64,000 bases of DNA from Novosphingobium sp. ST904 (GTDB lineage: Bacteria; Pseudomonadota; Alphaproteobacteria; Sphingomonadales; Sphingomonadaceae), in the NCBI RefSeq assembly GCF_001298105.1, contig NZ_LGJH01000136.1, forward strand, positions 1-64,000, given 5' to 3'. The position numbers and the translations under genes were made by a program. Below the pieces are notes generated by a model that was given only the letters and a program-made list of their open reading frames with translations, was not told the origin of the DNA and did no database searches. This document shows, one piece after another, positions 27,919-36,535 of the stretch (its first letter is position 1; each line of letters opens with the position of its first letter).

Positions 27919-28643
27919 GCCTTTTCAGCCATGGCGATTGCCGCCGCAAGGTCCAGCCGGCCGTCGTAAAGCGCGCGCCCGGTGATGACGCCCTCGATGC
28001 CGTCGTTCGCGTGGAGCGAGAGCAGGCGGATGTCGTCCAGCCCCTTCACCCCGCCGCTGGCGATGACCGGCAGGTCGGTGCGGCGGGCAAGATCGACGGT
28101 GGCATCGATGTTCACGCCCTTGAGCAGCCCGTCGCGGCCGATATCGGTGAACAGCAGCGAGGCCACGCCCGCATCCTCGAACCGGCGGGCCATGTCGACG
28201 ATCGAGACGTCGGAGACTTCGGCCCAGCCTTCGGTGGCGACCATGCCGTCGCGCGCGTCCACGGCAACGACGATGCCGCCGGGATAGGCTTTCGCCATGT
28301 CCTTGACGAACTGCGGGTCCTTCAGCGCCGCCGTGCCCATGACCACGCGGCTGACGCCAAGGTCGAACCAGCCCGCCACCGCCTCGGGCGTGCGGATGCC
28401 GCCGCCGAGCTGGACGTGGCCGGGGAACACCTCGAGGATGGCTTCCACCGCTTCGCGGTTCTCGGCCCGACCCGCGAAGGAACCGTCGAGATCGACGACA
28501 TGCAGGTGCTGCGAGCCCGCTTCGGCAAAGAGCATGGCCTGCGCGGCGGGATTGTCGCCATAGACGGTGGCGCGGTCCATATCGCCTTCGGCGAGACGCA
28601 CGACCTGACCCTGCTTGAGGTCGATGGCGGGAAAAACGATCAT
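27915..28643 (-). CDS. hisA: phosphoribosylformimino-5-aminoimidazole carboxamide ribotide isomerase
   Basis: A 242-residue beta/alpha barrel. It has FPAIDLKQGQVVRLAEG (catalytic Asp), HLHVVDLDGSFAG, VQLGGGIRTPEAV, LFTDIGRDGLLKG (second Asp) and VIASGGVKGLDD. It isomerises ProFAR to PRFAR in step four of histidine synthesis. Confidence 0.97.
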   Translation of the reverse strand: MIVFPAIDLKQGQVVRLAEGDMDRATVYGDNPAAQAMLFAEAGSQHLHVVDLDGSFAGRAENREAVEAILEVFPGHVQLGGGIRTPEAVAGWFDLGVSRVVMGTAALKDPQFVKDMAKAYPGGIVVAVDARDGMVATEGWAEVSDVSIVDMARRFEDAGVASLLFTDIGRDGLLKGVNIDATVDLARRTDLPVIASGGVKGLDDIRLLSLHANDGIEGVITGRALYDGRLDLAAAIAMAEKA

Positions 28644-28647
28644 GATT

Positions 28648-29286
28648 CTAGGGCTTCCATTCGAGGAAACGGGTCAGCAGCGCGAGGCCGTAGGCCTGGC
28701 TCTTCTCGGGGTGGAACTGCACGCCCACGACATTGTCCTTCGCCACCGCCGCCACCAGGCCGCCGCCGTGGTCGGTCATCGCCGCCACATGCGCGCCGTC
28801 ATCGGGCTGGAAGTGGTAGGAGTGCAGGAAATAGGCCTCGCCGGGCTCGATCAGCCCCTGCGCCGGGTCCTTGCGGCCGAGCAGGACATCGTTCCAGCCC
28901 ATGTGCGGGATCTTGATGTGGGGGTCGGTACGCTCGATCATCCGGACCTGCCCGCCGATCCAGTCCAGCCCCCGCGTCACCCCGTGTTCGAGGCCCTGGG
29001 TGGCGAGCAGCTGCATGCCCACGCAGATGCCGAGGAACGGCGCCCCGCCGACATGGACCCGCTCGGCCATCGCCTCGACCATGCCGGGAATGCCCCAGAG
29101 CCCTTCGGCGCAGGCGCGGAACGAGCCCACGCCGGGAAGGACGATGCGGTCCGCCGCGCGCACCACGGCGGGATCGGCGGTGATCGCCACGTCCTCGGCC
29201 CCGGCCGCCCGCAGCGCGTTGGCCACCGAATAGAGGTTGCCCGCGCCGTAGTCGATCAGCGCCAGGGTCGGGCGGCCTCCGGTCAT
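28648..29286 (-). CDS. hisH: imidazole glycerol phosphate synthase glutaminase subunit
   Basis: A 212-residue class I amidotransferase. It has LALIDYGAGNLYSV, the oxyanion region LPGVGSF, the nucleophile Cys in FLGICVGMQLL, IPHMGWN, and the His-x-Glu in VQFHPEKS. It feeds ammonia to HisF. ATG 29286 overlaps the stop of the upstream YciI gene. Confidence 0.97.
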   Translation of the reverse strand: MTGGRPTLALIDYGAGNLYSVANALRAAGAEDVAITADPAVVRAADRIVLPGVGSFRACAEGLWGIPGMVEAMAERVHVGGAPFLGICVGMQLLATQGLEHGVTRGLDWIGGQVRMIERTDPHIKIPHMGWNDVLLGRKDPAQGLIEPGEAYFLHSYHFQPDDGAHVAAMTDHGGGLVAAVAKDNVVGVQFHPEKSQAYGLALLTRFLEWKP

Positions 29287-29576
29287 CCGGCCAGACCGGC
29301 GATGCTGTCGTCGAGGAAGCCGTGCGCCCATTCGATCACTTCGACTTCGGCGACCCCGCCCGCCACGAAGGGATCGCTGGCGGCCAGGATCTCGACTTCG
29401 TTGATGCTATCGCCCCGGGCGAGGATGATGCCGCCTTCGCGCGGAACCTTGCGGCCCCAGCCCAGGAAGCGGCCTTCGGCGTGGTTGGCCCGCAGCCAGG
29501 CGACATGATCGGCCAGCAGGCCGTCCACGTCCTCGATCGGAGCGGTGTAGCGAAGCGAGATGATGAAGCTGGCCAT
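29283..29576 (-). CDS. YciI-family protein inside his operon
   Basis: A 97-residue dimeric alpha/beta barrel protein. It has FIISLRYTAPIEDVDGLLADHVAWL and the late ILAASDPFVAGGVAEVEVIEW, matching YciI-like proteins with the conserved His/Asp pair. It overlaps hisB and hisH by one to four bases on each side. The function is unknown; the coupling suggests expression with histidine synthesis. Confidence 0.85.
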   Translation of the reverse strand: MASFIISLRYTAPIEDVDGLLADHVAWLRANHAEGRFLGWGRKVPREGGIILARGDSINEVEILAASDPFVAGGVAEVEVIEWAHGFLDDSIAGLAG

Positions 29577-30178
29577 CAGAGCGTGTCCTGTCCGAGAATG
29601 CCCTTGGTCGAGGGGATTGCCCCGCCCTTGCGCGGATCGAGCTCCACCGCGCTGCGCATGGCGCGCGCGAAGCCCTTGAAGATACCCTCGCAGATATGGT
29701 GATTGTTGGTGCCGTAGAGAAGTTCGATATGCAGGGTGATGCCCACGGCCTGCGAAATCGAATGGAACCAGTGCTCAACCATCTCGGTGTCGAACTCGCC
29801 CAGCTTCTCCTGCGTGAAACCGGCCTTCCAGACCAGCCACGGGCGGCCCGAGATATCCAGCGAAACGCGGCTCAGCGCCTCGTCCATCGGCGAATGGACG
29901 TCGCCGTAGCGGCCGATCCCGGCGCGGTCGCCCAGCGCCTGGCTGATGGCCTGGCCGATGGCGATGGCGCTGTCCTCGGTCGTATGATGCTGGTCGACGT
30001 GGAGGTCGCCCTTGATCCGGCAGGCAATGTCGATCAGCGAATGGCGGCTGAACTGCTCGATCATGTGATCGAGGAAACCGATCCCGGTGGAGACCTGATA
30101 GGCTCCGGTGCCGTCGAGGTTGACCTCCACGGCGATGTCGGTCTCGTGAGTCTTGCGGTTGATCGAGGCGGTGCGCAT
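29576..30178 (-). CDS. hisB: imidazoleglycerol-phosphate dehydratase
   Basis: A 200-residue stand-alone HisB without a phosphatase domain. Metal-binding motifs are [30 protein letters not shown] and the second copy [20 protein letters not shown] / EHWFHSIS / [16 protein letters not shown]. It is the first gene of the his group, divergent from sspB with a 188-base promoter region. Confidence 0.97.
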   Translation of the reverse strand: MRTASINRKTHETDIAVEVNLDGTGAYQVSTGIGFLDHMIEQFSRHSLIDIACRIKGDLHVDQHHTTEDSAIAIGQAISQALGDRAGIGRYGDVHSPMDEALSRVSLDISGRPWLVWKAGFTQEKLGEFDTEMVEHWFHSISQAVGITLHIELLYGTNNHHICEGIFKGFARAMRSAVELDPRKGGAIPSTKGILGQDTL

Positions 30179-30366
30179 GGCATGGGCCTATAGCCCGGTA
30201 CGCCGGGGAATCAATTCCACCCGGCACCAAGTGTGCGCGAAAAGCGTTCCTGAGGTAATCTTCGGTCGTCCTTTTCCGAAACGACCTAGGGAAAACCGGT
30301 CGGGGCGTGCTATTTTACGCTTTAACACGCTTGACCGACCAAGGAACCATGAGCACCTAGGGCGCG

Positions 30367-30876
30367 ATGAACGATACGACACCAGACAGCCTGATCCCCT
30401 ATGACGAAATCGTCCAGGAGGCCCTGCGCGCCGTTGTCGGCCGCGTGCTTGGCCAGGTCGAAGACGCCGGCGGCGTCCTTCCGGGTACTCACCACTTCTA
30501 CATAACCTTCAAGACGGGTGCGCCCGGCGTGTCGGTTCCCGGAGAGCTGAGAGCCCGCTTCCCCGACGAAATGACCATCGTTCTCCAGAACAAGTTCTGG
30601 GATCTCGCAGTGCGCGAAGATGGCTTCACGGTCAGCCTCAGCTTCAACCAGATGCCGTCCAAGCTGGTGATCCCCTTCTCGGCGATCACCGCCTTCGTGG
30701 ACCCCGCGGTGGACTTCGGCCTCCAGTTCCAGGCCGTGACGGACGACGAGGACGAAGACGATCTCGCCGGCCACCCCGAGAACGATTCGGCCACGGAACG
30801 CGACGTCGCCTCGCGCATTATTCCCAGCGACGACGGATCGAACGTCGTTTCGGTCGATTTCGGCAAGAAGAAGTAA
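30367..30876 (+). CDS. sspB: SspB-family ClpXP adaptor
   Basis: A 169-residue SspB of alphaproteobacterial type. It has IPYDEIVQEALRAVVGRVL, THHFYITFKTGAPGVSVP and LSFNQMPSKLVIPFSAI, then an acidic linker and a C-terminal ClpX-binding tail NVVSVDFGKKK. It delivers ssrA-tagged proteins to ClpXP. Confidence 0.93.
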   Translation: MNDTTPDSLIPYDEIVQEALRAVVGRVLGQVEDAGGVLPGTHHFYITFKTGAPGVSVPGELRARFPDEMTIVLQNKFWDLAVREDGFTVSLSFNQMPSKLVIPFSAITAFVDPAVDFGLQFQAVTDDEDEDDLAGHPENDSATERDVASRIIPSDDGSNVVSVDFGKKK

Positions 30877-30910
30877 AGCGGGCGGGACAAGGCCCGGGAA
30901 AGCAAGGTCC

Positions 30911-31390
30911 ATGGGCGTCACCACTGTTCCCCGGAAGGTCGGAAAAGGCATCGGCAGCGGTGTGAGCAAGGCCGGAACGGCGGTGAAGAACACCGCCGCC
31001 AGGGCCCGCGACAAGGCCGTTACCCTGCGCGGCCCCAGCCCGAACACCGCCACCAACCTTGCCATTGCCGACATCGCCCTGCGCGGCGGCACCGCCATCG
31101 CGCGCCGCGCGGTCGAACATGCGCTGCTCGGCAAGCGCTATACCCCGGCGAAGGCCAAGGACATCCTGCGCGGGCGCTCGTTCGCCCAGTCGATGCTCCA
31201 TACCGCGATCGCCCGTGTCGCCATGGGCTCCGCCCCCGGCGCCGCCCTGGTGATCGGCGGCCTGGCCGCAAAGACGCTCTACGAACGCAGCAAGGCCCGC
31301 AAGCAGCGCGCGCGCGGGGAAGCGGAGATCCAGGACATGGCCGAAGAGGGCGAAGGCGAATCGGACCTGGTGCCCGACCTCGGCGCCTGA
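30911..31390 (+). CDS. conserved hypothetical protein downstream of sspB
   Basis: A 159-residue basic protein. It is rich in Gly, Ala and Lys, with a helical middle (IADIALRGGTAIARRAVEHALLGKRY) and a hydrophobic stretch (VAMGSAPGAALVIGGLAAKTLY, about residues 99-120) followed by a basic then an acidic tail. It may associate with membrane. It lies 34 bases after sspB on the same strand. No family recognised, but it has the look of sphingomonad-conserved proteins. Confidence 0.55.
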   Translation: MGVTTVPRKVGKGIGSGVSKAGTAVKNTAARARDKAVTLRGPSPNTATNLAIADIALRGGTAIARRAVEHALLGKRYTPAKAKDILRGRSFAQSMLHTAIARVAMGSAPGAALVIGGLAAKTLYERSKARKQRARGEAEIQDMAEEGEGESDLVPDLGA

Positions 31391-31497
31391 CCCGGCGCGC
31401 CGGGAATTGCCGAACCTTTATCCCCGGTAGCGCCGCAGCACCCCCGGCCGCTCACGTCACCCCTTGATTTGCGCGCCGGTCATCGGCATCGGGGCAC

Positions 31498-32151
31498 ATG
31501 GTCAACTCTCCGGACAATCCCGCCGGCCCCCTTGCCCGGCGCGGCCTCATGCTCATCATGTCCTCCCCCTCGGGCGCGGGGAAGACGACGATCTCGCGTA
31601 TGCTGCTCGAACACGATGCGCATATCTGCAATTCGGTTTCCTGCACCACGCGCACGCCCCGTCCCGGCGAAGTGGACGGCAAGGACTATCACTTCGTCAG
31701 CCAGGCCCAGTTCGACCAGATGGTCGAAAACGAGGAATTCCTCGAATGGGCAACCGTCTTCGGCAATTCCTACGGCACGCCGAAAGCGCAAGTGAAGGCG
31801 GGCCTCAAGGACGGGCAGGATTATCTGTTCGACATCGACTGGCAGGGCACCCAGCAGCTTTACCAGAAGCTGGAACGCGACGTCGTGCGCGTGTTCCTCC
31901 TGCCGCCCAGCATCGATGAACTGCGCCGCCGGCTGACCGGCCGCGGCACCGACAGCATGGACGTGATCGCCGCCCGCATGGAACGCGCCCGCTCGGAAAT
32001 CAGCCACTGGGACGGGTACGACTATGTCGTCGTCAACGATGACATCGACCACTGCTTCGAGAAGGTGAAGACGATTCTCGACGCCGAGCGCATGCGCCGC
32101 GCCCGCCAGACCGGCCTGATCGGCTTCGTCCGCGAATTGATGGCGCCCTGA
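31498..32151 (+). CDS. gmk: guanylate kinase
   Basis: A 217-residue GMP kinase. The P-loop is SSPSGAGKTT; GMP-binding motifs are SCTTRTPRPGEVDGKDYHFV and FLEWATVFGNSYGTP; DIDWQGTQQLYQ and the arginine-rich lid LRRRLTGRGTD follow. It makes GDP from GMP and ATP. Confidence 0.97.
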   Translation: MVNSPDNPAGPLARRGLMLIMSSPSGAGKTTISRMLLEHDAHICNSVSCTTRTPRPGEVDGKDYHFVSQAQFDQMVENEEFLEWATVFGNSYGTPKAQVKAGLKDGQDYLFDIDWQGTQQLYQKLERDVVRVFLLPPSIDELRRRLTGRGTDSMDVIAARMERARSEISHWDGYDYVVVNDDIDHCFEKVKTILDAERMRRARQTGLIGFVRELMAP

Positions 32152-32367
32152 TCGAGCACACCCCTGGCATCCGCCGGGGTGGATTTTCGAACAAGTGTCC
32201 GAACGGAAAATGCGTCAGCGCGCACTTTCCGTTCAGCGCCATGAACTTCCGATACTTTCCTGTGCGGTGCTTATAGCCGCCGCATCCTTCCTGCTTGTCG
32301 CGCCGGTTCCCACCCTCTAGGCGCGCCTGCGAACATGCCTTTTGGCCGACTTTCTGGAGACGCGAAC

Positions 32368-33204
<837 letters not shown>

Positions 33205-33231
33205 TCCAACCCTCCGCAACGCAGGAACAGC

Positions 33232-33267
33232 CGAAGGGGCCGGATGCCAGCGCATCCGGCCCCTTCG
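33232..33267 (+). terminator. hairpin terminator of dapD
   Basis: A 16-bp perfect stem, CGAAGGGGCCGGATGC (33232-33247) with GCATCCGGCCCCTTCG (33252-33267), closes a CAGC loop 27 bases after the dapD stop. No long T-run follows, but the stem is very stable. Confidence 0.8.
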
Positions 33268-33358
33268 CGCATCTGTGCCCTGCTGCACGGAACGGCCCCG
33301 GCCATGAGGCGTTGACCTGAGGAAGCCGGCCCGCGCCGGCATGACGGGAGATGCAGGC

Positions 33359-33626
33359 ATGGAGCGACCGGGCGAGGAAATTCATATCGACAAGACGGAT
33401 GCGCGTGCCGGTTCGGCGCGAAGTGATGCGCTATGTCCTGCTCGTCAGCCTGGCGCTGGCGATCGTGGCGCTTTCCGCGATCTGGATCACCGGATCGGTG
33501 CAGGCCCCGGAAAGCACCGGCGGCGACGCGGATACCGCGGCAGCCGTGCGGGACGGAGAGGCCAGCCCGCAGGACCAGCCCGGCGCCCAGGCCCCGGATG
33601 CGCCGCAATCCCCACCCTCCCGCTGA
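33359..33626 (+). CDS. small one-helix membrane protein (paralog 1), frameshifted near 33420
   Basis: About 89 residues when repaired. The N-terminus is polar and acidic (MERPGEEIHIDKTDARAGSA), followed by a single helix (MRYVLLVSLALAIVALSAIW) and a Pro/Ala/Gln-rich tail. Two bases appear missing around 33418-33422. The N-terminal layout and RYVL...SAIW helix align with the protein at 34179 and loosely with that at 34571, so these are three neighbouring paralogs. Function unknown. Confidence 0.6.
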
Positions 33627-33629
33627 TCC

Positions 33630-34070
33630 ATGAGCGGGCTTGACCGCTTCGTCGAGGCCCAGCGGCGGGACTACGCCGCCGTCACTTCGGAACTCGCGCG
33701 CGGGGTGAAGCAAAGCCACTGGATCTGGTACGTCTTTCCGCAGCTTGCCGGCCTCGGATCAAGCGAGACCTCGCGGTATTACGCGCTCTCCGGGCTCACG
33801 GAAGCACGAGCCTATCTTGCCCATCCGCTGCTTGGCGCCCGGCTTGGCGAATGCACCGATGCAATGCTCGGCTGGGCAGGAGAGCGCAGCGCCTCTGCCA
33901 TACTGGGCGAACTGGACGCGTTGAAGTTCGGCAGTTCCATGACGCTGTTCTAGGCGGCCGGCGGCGGCGAACGCCATGCCCACGCCCTTGATGCCTTCTG
34001 CCAGGGCCGCCGCGACGAGCGCACCCTGCGCCTGCTCGGCCTCGGCTCCTCATCGAGGGATTTACCCTAG
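33630..34070 (+). CDS. DUF1810 protein with in-frame TAG at 33951
   Basis: DUF1810 family protein. The first 107 residues have LDRFVEAQRRDYAAVTSELA, WIWYVFPQL and LDALKFGSSMTLF. An in-frame TAG at 33951-33953 then stands where the family has Glu, and the frame continues as AAGGGERHAHALDAFCQGRR and on to a TAG at 34068. The full protein would be about 146 residues, a normal length. A single GAG to TAG change would explain it. It could be a true nonsense mutation or an error. Confidence 0.75.
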
Positions 34071-34178
34071 GCCCGACACCCGCTTCCTTGCGGGAACTCC
34101 GGGCGTGCTGACGCGTTATCCTTTCCGGCCCGTAATGCAATGTGGCCCAGACGCCGCCGGGCCGACGGGAGAGCCACC

Positions 34179-34385
34179 ATGCAACGCATTGGCGATGAAG
34201 TTCATCTGGACGAGGACGAAGCACGCTCGGGCAGTACGCCCCATATCGTGCGGTACGTCCTGATCGCGAGCCTGCTTCTCGCCATACTGGCCATGTCGGC
34301 AATATGGATTTCGCGGGCATGGTGGGATCAGGCCCCGCCGCAGGGACATCCGGTCACGGCGGAAGAGCACGCCCTGGGTAGCTGA
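34179..34385 (+). CDS. small one-helix membrane protein (paralog 2)
   Basis: A 68-residue protein. The polar N-terminus MQRIGDEVHLDEDEARSGS is followed by a helix (IVRYVLIASLLLAILAMSAIW) and a short tail. It aligns over its N-terminus and helix with the protein at 33359. ATG 34179 is preceded by GACGGGAGAG. Inner-membrane, N-in is likely. Function unknown. Confidence 0.65.
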   Translation: MQRIGDEVHLDEDEARSGSTPHIVRYVLIASLLLAILAMSAIWISRAWWDQAPPQGHPVTAEEHALGS

Positions 34386-34570
34386 TGCCCAGCGGGCCGT
34401 TCGCGCCGCACATTGCGCGGCTGCACATTTCCTGAAAGTCACGAAAGGTTGACAGCCGCGGCAGCTTGCGGTGATCTCCTCTCCGGACACTCCGCGCATG
34501 CATGCCGATCAGGGTTTGCGGGAACGTGGGGGCCGAAACGCCCGATTCCGGGTGGAGAGAGGAAATCTGG

Positions 34571-34813
34571 ATGGGACCGGATACCGAATTTGCTGAATCG
34601 CGCGTAGCCACGGTGCAGGGCAATGCACCGGGCAACAGTCACGCGGGCACGTCGCCCAAGCTGTCTCACATGCTGATCGCGATCTTCGCCATTTTCATTA
34701 TGGCGATCTCTATCCTCTGGTTCTCGACCAGTCTCTGGCAGCGCCCCGGCGTGGAACAGCCGATCTCGGCTGGCCAGCAGGCACCGATCGAAGAGAGCCG
34801 GATGGGGCATTAG
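34571..34813 (+). CDS. small one-helix membrane protein (paralog 3)
   Basis: An 80-residue protein with a polar N-terminus, a helix at about residues 35-55 (MLIAIFAIFIMAISILWF) and a short polar tail. The plan (polar N-terminus, one helix ending in S-I/A-x-W, short tail) matches the two upstream small proteins, though sequence identity is low. The ATG at 34571 follows GAGAGGAAATCTGG. It converges on the dipeptidase gene. Confidence 0.6.
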   Translation: MGPDTEFAESRVATVQGNAPGNSHAGTSPKLSHMLIAIFAIFIMAISILWFSTSLWQRPGVEQPISAGQQAPIEESRMGH

Positions 34814-34816
34814 CCC

Positions 34817-36082
34817 CTAGAACACCGTAGGCGATTCGATCGGCGGATCGCCGCGGTGGCCGGCCGCATATGCCTCGGCGGCCTTCATCACGCGCATCAT
34901 GTTGCGGCTGGCGATCTTCTCCAGGTCCGTCTGCGAATGGCCCCGCCGAGCGAGCTCGGCGAATAGCGCGGGATAAGTGGAAGCATCATCCAGCCCCGCT
35001 ACCGTGGTCTCCACGCCGTCAAGGTCGCCGCCGAGGCCGACGTGATCCACGCCCGCCACCTTGATGACATGTTCGATATGGTCCGCCACGTCGCGCAGCG
35101 AGCCGCGCGGCATGGGGTGCGCGTGCTCCCACGCCGCCAGCGCCGGATCGGCCGCCGCCCGATCGCCCACGTGGAGCGAAGCCAGCCGCGCCTTCTCGCC
35201 GGCCCTTTCCGCCTGCCATTGCCGCGTGGCCTCCACCACGTAGGGCGGATAGAAATTGACCATGACGATCCCGCCGTTCGCCGCCAGCCGCCTGAGCACA
35301 TCGTCCGGCACGTTGCGGGCATGGCCGTTCACCGCACGGGCATTGGAATGGCTGAAGATCACTGGCGCCCCGGCTACATCCAGCGCATCGTTCATCGTCG
35401 CCGCGCTGGTGTGGCTGAGATCGACCAACATGCCGATCCGCTGCATCTCGCGCACCACGTCCCGCCCGAAATCGGTAAGACCGTCATGAGCGGGCGCATC
35501 GGTGGCGCTGTCGGCCCAGGCCGTATTCCGGAAATGGGTGAGCGTCAGATAGCGGGCGCCCAGCGCATACATCTGCCGCAGCACCCCGAGCGACTCGCCG
35601 ATCGAATGGCCGCCCTCCATGCCCAGCAGCGAGGCGATCCGGCCCGCCTTCATCGCCTTTTCGACATCCGCGCTGCTTTGCGCAAACTGCATCGCGCCGG
35701 GATTGGCCGCGATCAGCCGCTTCGCCACGTCGATCTGCTCCAGCACCGCCTGTACCGCGTGCGGTTCGTCAAGCTCGGCAGAGACGTAGACCGACCAAAA
35801 CTGCGCGCCGACCCGGCCCTTGCGCAGGCGCAAGAGATCGGTCTGCATGGCGGCGCGTCCGTCGCCGGCCGTGTTCGCGGTGTCGCGGAAGTCGAAGCCC
35901 GCCAGCATGTCCTTGCGGCGATCGCGCAATTGCTCGGGAACGTCGTTGTGCCCGTCCCACACCGGCGCGGCGCGCAGTGCGGCTTCGGCCACCTGTTCGG
36001 GAGAAGGCGCCGCGATAGCGCCCGTCGCCCAGATGGAGGCCAGCGCCGCACCTGCCAGCCAATATCCCTGCCGCATCGTCAT
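34817..36082 (-). CDS. membrane dipeptidase (M19 family), secreted
   Basis: A 421-residue protein with a signal peptide (cut near AIAAP, residue 25). Zinc ligands of the renal dipeptidase family are visible: WDGHNDVP (H-x-D), LLGMEGGHSIG (Glu), VDLSHTS (His) and IFSHSNARAV (His), with LGGDLDGVE late. It should hydrolyse dipeptides, including D-amino acid ones, in the periplasm. Confidence 0.93.
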   Translation of the reverse strand: MTMRQGYWLAGAALASIWATGAIAAPSPEQVAEAALRAAPVWDGHNDVPEQLRDRRKDMLAGFDFRDTANTAGDGRAAMQTDLLRLRKGRVGAQFWSVYVSAELDEPHAVQAVLEQIDVAKRLIAANPGAMQFAQSSADVEKAMKAGRIASLLGMEGGHSIGESLGVLRQMYALGARYLTLTHFRNTAWADSATDAPAHDGLTDFGRDVVREMQRIGMLVDLSHTSAATMNDALDVAGAPVIFSHSNARAVNGHARNVPDDVLRRLAANGGIVMVNFYPPYVVEATRQWQAERAGEKARLASLHVGDRAAADPALAAWEHAHPMPRGSLRDVADHIEHVIKVAGVDHVGLGGDLDGVETTVAGLDDASTYPALFAELARRGHSQTDLEKIASRNMMRVMKAAEAYAAGHRGDPPIESPTVF

Positions 36083-36535
36083 TACCCCTGTGAACGATCT
36101 GCGCGGCAGGAGAATCGATCACGCATCCGCGCGCAAGAGGCTGACCGGGCTTTTACGACATTTCCCGAAAGTGCGATGCGCTGAGGAATGCGCCGAGAAA
36201 TGCAATGAGCCGCCGGCGGAAGCGTGTCCCGAGCCCGACACCGAGTATCGTGCTCACGCCCCGGACCGATCGTTCGCCCCCCGACGACGATCTGTCCCAA
36301 GCACCGGCGGCTCCTGTCAAAAATGGCGCCGAGACGCCATTCTCTAACTCGCGATGCTACGTTCGTGGGCTGGTGTATTCGTCAATGCGGGCCGCAATGA
36401 CAGAGCGTTTCAGAAATTTAACAATCCGGGGCGGGAACCCCGGACAGAGGCCGCCCCAAGGCATCGCCGGAGCGGGTTTCACGCCAGTTCCCGCGAACGC
36501 TTGATCCACGTGGAACGGCAGCCTAGCCCTTGGAA
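36083..36535. other. gene-free stretch between dipeptidase and GMC oxidoreductase
   Basis: About 450 bases between two divergently transcribed genes, so it should hold both promoters. Open frames here are arginine- and proline-rich, lack ribosome sites and look like chance. I see a short GC-rich hairpin (GGGGCGGGAACCCCG near 36429-36445) but no known regulator site, RNA or mobile sequence. Confidence 0.4.

Noticed and set aside
33951..33953. Programmed readthrough or recoding of the TAG in the DUF1810 gene
   Set aside because: No recoding signal is visible, and a simple GAG to TAG change or error explains it.
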